In this document: piece after piece, positions 59,820 to 64,000 of the stretch | How positions within the stretch are numbered: the stretch's first letter is position 1 | Layout of the letters: the number at the start of each line of letters is the position of its first letter | Origin: Paraphaeosphaeria minitans | Lineage: Eukaryota > Ascomycota > Dothideomycetes > Pleosporales > Didymosphaeriaceae | DNA: 64,000 bases | Direction of reading: 5' to 3' | Assembly: GCA_015832175.1 (NCBI GenBank) | Contig: WJXW01000006.1 | Coordinates: forward strand, 248,001-312,000 | Position numbers and translations under genes: made by a program | Notes under the pieces: model-generated | Seen by the model: only the letters and a program-made list of their open reading frames with translations | Databases searched by the model: none | What the model was told of the DNA's origin: nothing

Positions 59820-60350
59820 GTGCCCCTATACTCTTTATAAAGAAAAAAGATGGCACCTTACACCTATGTGTGAATTATTAAAGTCTTAATAAAATTATAA
59901 TTAAAAATCGTAGAGCTCTCCTACTAATTACTAAATCTCTAGACTAACTAAAATAAGCTAAGATATTTACAAAGCTTAACTTAAAAGAAGCGTACTATTA
60001 AGTTTATATTATAGAAAGAGATAAGTAGAAAACTGCTTTCTATATAAAATATAGCTATTTTAAGTATACTGTAATGCCCTTTAGCCTTACTAACGCACTA
60101 GCCTAGTTCTAGGGCCTAATTACCTAGATACTAACTAGCCTAATCAATGTCACCTATATTATATACCTAGATGACATATTAATCTTCTCTAATATACTAA
60201 AGGAACATAAGGCCTATATAAGGGAGATTCTAGACAGGCTGCGCTAAGTAAAGCTCTTTATTAACCTAAAGAAGTGTAAATAGCATACTATTACTATAGA
60301 GTACCTTAGGTTTATTATTTCTCTAGAAAGGCTTACAATTAACCTAGATT
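59820..60350 (+). pseudogene. Gypsy-2 reverse transcriptase relic
   Basis: Near 59,842 the plus strand reads KKKDGTLHLCVNY, then a stop, then SLNKIIIKNRRALL. The catalytic motif YLDDILIFS is intact at 60,164-60,190. Further stops (TAA, TAG from CAA and CAG/TGG) occur in the frame, so the protein is dead although its catalytic residues remain. Confidence 0.85.
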
Positions 60351-61399
60351 AGGTTAATGCGATATAATTATAGCCAAAACTAACCTATATACGTAATATA
60401 CGCGTCTTTATTAGCTTTATAAACTATTATAGATAGTTTATTGCCAATTTCTCCTAAATAGCGCTACCTTTTACTAGTTTAACTAAGAAAGCGCTAGATA
60501 GCGCTAGGCAGAAGCTAGCAATATAAAGGGAGGAAAGCGTAGCCCTAGATATTAGGCTAGAAGACACTAAAGCCTTCTAGACGCTAAAAGATATATTTCT
60601 TAAAGTGCCTATACTAGTGCACTTTAAATATAGACAACAGACACGTCTTAAGACTAATGCCTTAGGTAGAGTAATTAGTGCTATTTATAACTAACTTATG
60701 CCTAAAGGCAATAAGCTAGGCTTATAGCGACTAATTAACTTCTTCTTAAGGAAATTAAGCACCACGTAGTACTACTATAACACTTATAATAAGAAACTCC
60801 TTACTATTATTAAGTTAGTTAAACACTAGTGTTAATACCTTTAAGGTTAACACTTTAAGGTTTTAATAGATTATTATAACCTTTAATAGTTTATAGAGAC
60901 TAAAACACTTACATTATATTACGTCTAGTTGTACCTCACCCTAAGTAAGTATAACTTTATTATAACTTATAGGGCAGGATTAATAAATCTAGTAGACAGC
61001 CTATTAAGGCGCCTAGACTACATGCTTAGCACCTAGGATGCTAAGTAGAAGAATAATAAAGCCTTTATTAAGCCTTTAGCTAATCTATTATTAGAAAGGT
61101 AAGGCAGATACGCTCTAGTCTCTACTATCTCTACCTATTTTAGGAACTAGATAGGATAGGGCAATAAGCCCTATTAAGAGACTAACCCCACTAGAAGTTA
61201 GATAAGATAGGGTAATAAGCCCTATAAAGATACCTATTACTTTAAGAGGTTAGATAAAAGTAGTCTTAGTAACTACTTCTCCCTAAAGAACTAAAAGGCT
61301 ATTAAATCTAAAGATTTAAACTTATTAGATAATAAGATTAACAAGTTAGCGTAATCTAGTCTAAGTAGCCACAGCTTAGGACTAACTAGTCTAGTATGG

Positions 61400-61800
61400 C
61401 TTAAGTCTCCCTTAAAGCGCACGAAAGCTATTAAGAGCTACTATAATAGCCCTCTCTTAAGATATTTTAGTGCAACTTAGACGCTTAAGCGCGTTTAATA
61501 GAAGTTTCGCTAGACTAGTATAAATAAGGAGGTCGCTAACTATGTTTATAACTATAAGCAGTGCTAATAGGCAACCTATAAAAGACATAAGTCTTATAGT
61601 CTTTTATAGTAGCTTTCTATCCTAGATTGTCTATAGTAGTATATAATAATAGACTTTATTACTAATCTACCCCTAAGTCGCTTCTTGGGACTAATATATA
61701 ATATAATCTTAGTAATTGTTAATTAATTTTCTAAGATGGCTTATTATATACTAGCCTAGATAGATTAGGATGGCACTAACCTAGCTTAGGCTTAGATTTA
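61400..61800 (+). pseudogene. Gypsy-2 integrase relic
   Basis: The plus strand shows a zinc-binding-like segment with YYNSPLLRYFSAT (family: HHCC start YHDSPLAGHFGA) near 61,436 and a core segment IIDFITNLPLS near 61,648 with SRFLGL nearby. Spacing fits a Gypsy integrase. Frames are broken by stops. Confidence 0.75.
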
Positions 61801-63051
61801 TAAGGTTATTAGACTTTATAGTAATCTAGAGAGTATTCTCTTAAATAGAGGACTAGTAATAAAAGCGAAACACTAGAATACTTTTTATTATTACCTAAAC
61901 TTAAGGAGGGTTTTAACCTCAGCTTTTCACCCTTAGACTAACAGGTAAACAGAACACTAGAACTAAACACTAGAATAATACTTACGAATCTTCTACTCCC
62001 TAGAGTAAGATAATTAGGCAATATAGATCTCCCTAGTAGAATATATATATAATAACAGTAAATATTTAGTAATAGGGTATACACTATACTAAGTGTGCTT
62101 TAGATATAATCCCTCTAACCTAACCTAGCCTAATATGCCGCTAGGTGGCGGGGAAAGCCTAAGGGGCTACTAAATAGTGTTAAGATTAATAGAAATACGT
62201 ATAAATATAAGGAAGAAGCTGTAGGTAGTATAGAAGTACTAAAAATCTATCTCTAATAAGAAGAGAACCCCTTTATAACTTAACAAAGGTAACAAGATAT
62301 AGGTTTTAAGCAGGAATCTAAAGTCTACACAACTAAATAAAAAGATGGACTAGAAATTCCTAGGCTCTAGAGTAGTAGATAAGTGTATTGGCTCTCTACC
62401 TACAGCCTACTAAGTAAACCTACCTAAATTAGGTAAAGTTTATCTAGTATTCTATCCTTCTCTACTAGAACTATATAAACTGCGTAGGAAACTACCCCAC
62501 TAATAACCGCTAATTAAAGATACATTGCGACAATATAGTAATAATATATATAAAGTGGACTATATTATTAATAAATTGTCTGTACAGTTTATCGTACAAG
62601 TAGCACTAGGTGAAGTGGGGGCCTACCTACCTATAGGGACCCGCACAAGGACCCACTACTTAGGTTAGCGCTAAGAGGCAGAGACTTTATAAAGCCCTTA
62701 GTGCCCCTTTGTACAATAGACTAGACATAATTAATTAAACCTACTTTTTACCCTTTATATAATAGTATACTATTAACCCTTAAATACTTAATTATAGATT
62801 AAGCCAAACTAACACTAATTAGTAGTTAATTCTAATTAACTACAAACTAGCAAGGTCTAAAGACAGAGCGCCCTATAAGCTAGATACGTAGGCTCTATAT
62901 TATTACCTTTACTAGAGATTAAATTTTAGATTATATAATAAGTAGAAACAAAGTGTACACATTTATAAAGAGTCGCATAATCTAGTCTAAGCTATTCTAT
63001 AGAAAAGAAAGGAGATAGTAAGCACATTTATAACCCTAAAAAACATATTAC

Positions 63052-63127
63052 ACAATTAAACCAGCGACAACTAAATGCAAAGATGTTGCACGATTAAACT
63101 AGCGATAACTAAACGTAGACACGTCGC
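63052..63127 (+). repeat. Tandem duplication of a 38-bp unit
   Basis: Two 38-bp units, each with the core ATTAAAC-AGCGA-AACTAAA, stand head to tail. They differ at about ten sites, nearly all transitions. They precede the unassigned region at the window end. Confidence 0.8.
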
Positions 63128-64000
63128 TTAACTAAGAAAGATAATAATAATATGGCCTTAAGACTAGAAGACTTCCTAAAAGAACTATAACCTAAAGACG
63201 TTGCGTAATAATTAATACTGCCTCCTTAGTAAGAAGACAAAGCAATATAGCTTTAATAAGTAGAAGAAGTAATAAACATTAAGGCTATTACCTTAAGAGG
63301 AGAGATTACATAAAAGTACTAAATAGATAGAGTAGATCTATACAGCCACCTACCCCTTTCTCTAAAATAGCTAAACACTTATATAGTATATATAATCGCG
63401 TAATATCGCGTAAGTAGCTTTAAAGGTAAAGAGGTAATCTCTTCTTTTACTAAAAATTTTAATAACTAGAAAAAGAGAACCTTTAATAAGATTAGTTATA
63501 TAGTAAGAAAAGAGTTTATTACTTTTTTTACAAAGGAAGGCTTTATTACTACTAATACTATAATAAAGGACACCTATATAAAGAAACTCTTTAAACTATT
63601 ATAGCTTAACTATAAGCTACAGACCCTTTATATAATAACGCTATAACTATAACCTAAAGTACTTTATATAATTCTAATAATATAACCTACACTATTTATA
63701 GGTAATATATATATATATAGAGCACAGCTAGGGCCCATCCCTATATATATAAGGATAGAGACACTATATATAGAGCTACACTAGTAGTAATAGCCTAAAA
63801 CTTAGACTACTTTTACCTAATAAACTATATTATATAAAGAGGCTAGACACTTCTAGTCTCTTTAATAACTAGGAGATTATACTTATATCTAGCTAAATAA
63901 GATTATCCTCTTTTAGAAGGCTTAGAGTAAAGAGGATAACTACACTAGTAGGCTATATAATATCCTAGTAAATAAGGCAAAAGTCTTTAGAGAACTATAC
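63128..64000 (+). other. Unassigned RIP-mutated element-like sequence at window end
   Basis: A plus-strand frame begins ATGGCCTTAAGACTAGAAGA near 63,152 and reads Lys/Glu/Leu-rich with stops at regular intervals, compatible with a mutated Gag-like protein. No domain was recognised, and the sequence runs off the window. Simple ATATAT repeats occur near 63,700-63,725. Confidence 0.4.

Larger units (their letters stand above)
57444..62600 (+). mobile_element. Gypsy-2 LTR retrotransposon, right end not located
   Basis: A plus-strand Gypsy element starts with a 212-bp LTR and continues through Gag with a zinc knuckle (58,839-58,880), a protease-like V-D-S site near 59,141, reverse transcriptase (about 59,820-60,350), RNase H near 60,600-60,900, and integrase (about 61,400-61,800). 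A small tandem duplication with AGATAGGATAGGGCAATAAG-like units lies between RNase H and integrase (61,140-61,230). No 3' LTR was found by eye before the window end, so the right boundary is approximate. It inserted into the Gypsy-1 right LTR and is therefore younger. Confidence 0.82.
43660..64000. other. AT-rich, RIP-mutated repeat compartment
   Basis: From about 43,660 to the window end the base composition shifts abruptly to AT-rich sequence with no intact reading frame of useful length. CpA and TpG are scarce and TpA abundant: the 60 bases at 47,101-47,160 contain no CpA, one TpG and fifteen TpA. This is the expected product of repeat-induced point mutation (C to T, mainly at CpA, on both strands). 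The content is nested LTR retrotransposons listed below. Stretches of this region not assigned to a named domain hold decayed element interior and nothing else recognisable. Confidence 0.92.

Overview
The window comes from a filamentous ascomycete (Pezizomycotina). The evidence is short spliceosomal introns of about 44-90 bp with GTRNGY donors and RCTRAC branch sites, fungal versions of every recognisable protein, fungal-type Gypsy and Copia retrotransposons, and a strong repeat-induced point mutation (RIP) pattern. An AT-block/GC-block genome of the kind common in Dothideomycetes would fit, but the class is an inference.

Layout. Positions 1-41,030 are ordinary, GC-balanced, gene-rich DNA with 15 gene models: Sed5 syntaxin (-), two very large disordered proteins (+,+), PDCD5 (+), an Arb2-domain protein (-), mitochondrial ribosomal protein uS14m/Mrp2 (-), a UFL1-like protein (+), PAPS reductase (+) and ATP sulfurylase (+), a tiny cysteine-rich secreted protein (+), a cystinosin-family lysosomal/vacuolar transporter (+), an RGS-LOV blue-light receptor (+), the NatB catalytic subunit Naa20 (-), a Swc3-like SWR1-complex subunit (-), and an AA11-type lytic polysaccharide monooxygenase with a C-terminal chitin-binding-like module (-). 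Exon structures were worked out by hand and each model closes in frame. Positions 41,600-43,560 hold decayed copies of a Baeyer-Villiger monooxygenase and a POT-family peptide transporter. From about 43,660 to the end the DNA changes abruptly to AT-rich, TpA-rich, CpA/TpG-poor sequence made of nested dead retrotransposons.

How the parts relate. PAPS reductase and ATP sulfurylase lie 730 bp apart in the same direction and form a small sulfate-assimilation cluster. The other genes look like unrelated housekeeping or sensory functions. The repeat block can be read as a history: a Gypsy element (minus strand) received a Copia element (minus strand, perfect 5-bp target duplication), a second Gypsy element (plus strand) then landed in its right LTR, and a solo LTR of that second family sits on the left, also with a perfect target duplication. 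RIP damage shows directly at catalytic and zinc-binding codons.

Most interesting items: a UFL1-like protein in an ascomycete, where UFMylation is thought to be mostly lost; an RGS-LOV photoreceptor with its flavin cysteine intact; an 8-cysteine mini secreted protein whose reading frame depends on choosing a 48-nt intron; a 51-bp minisatellite open in frame on both strands; and the dated, nested, RIP-mutated retroelement stack. No rRNA, tRNA or CRISPR was recognised.
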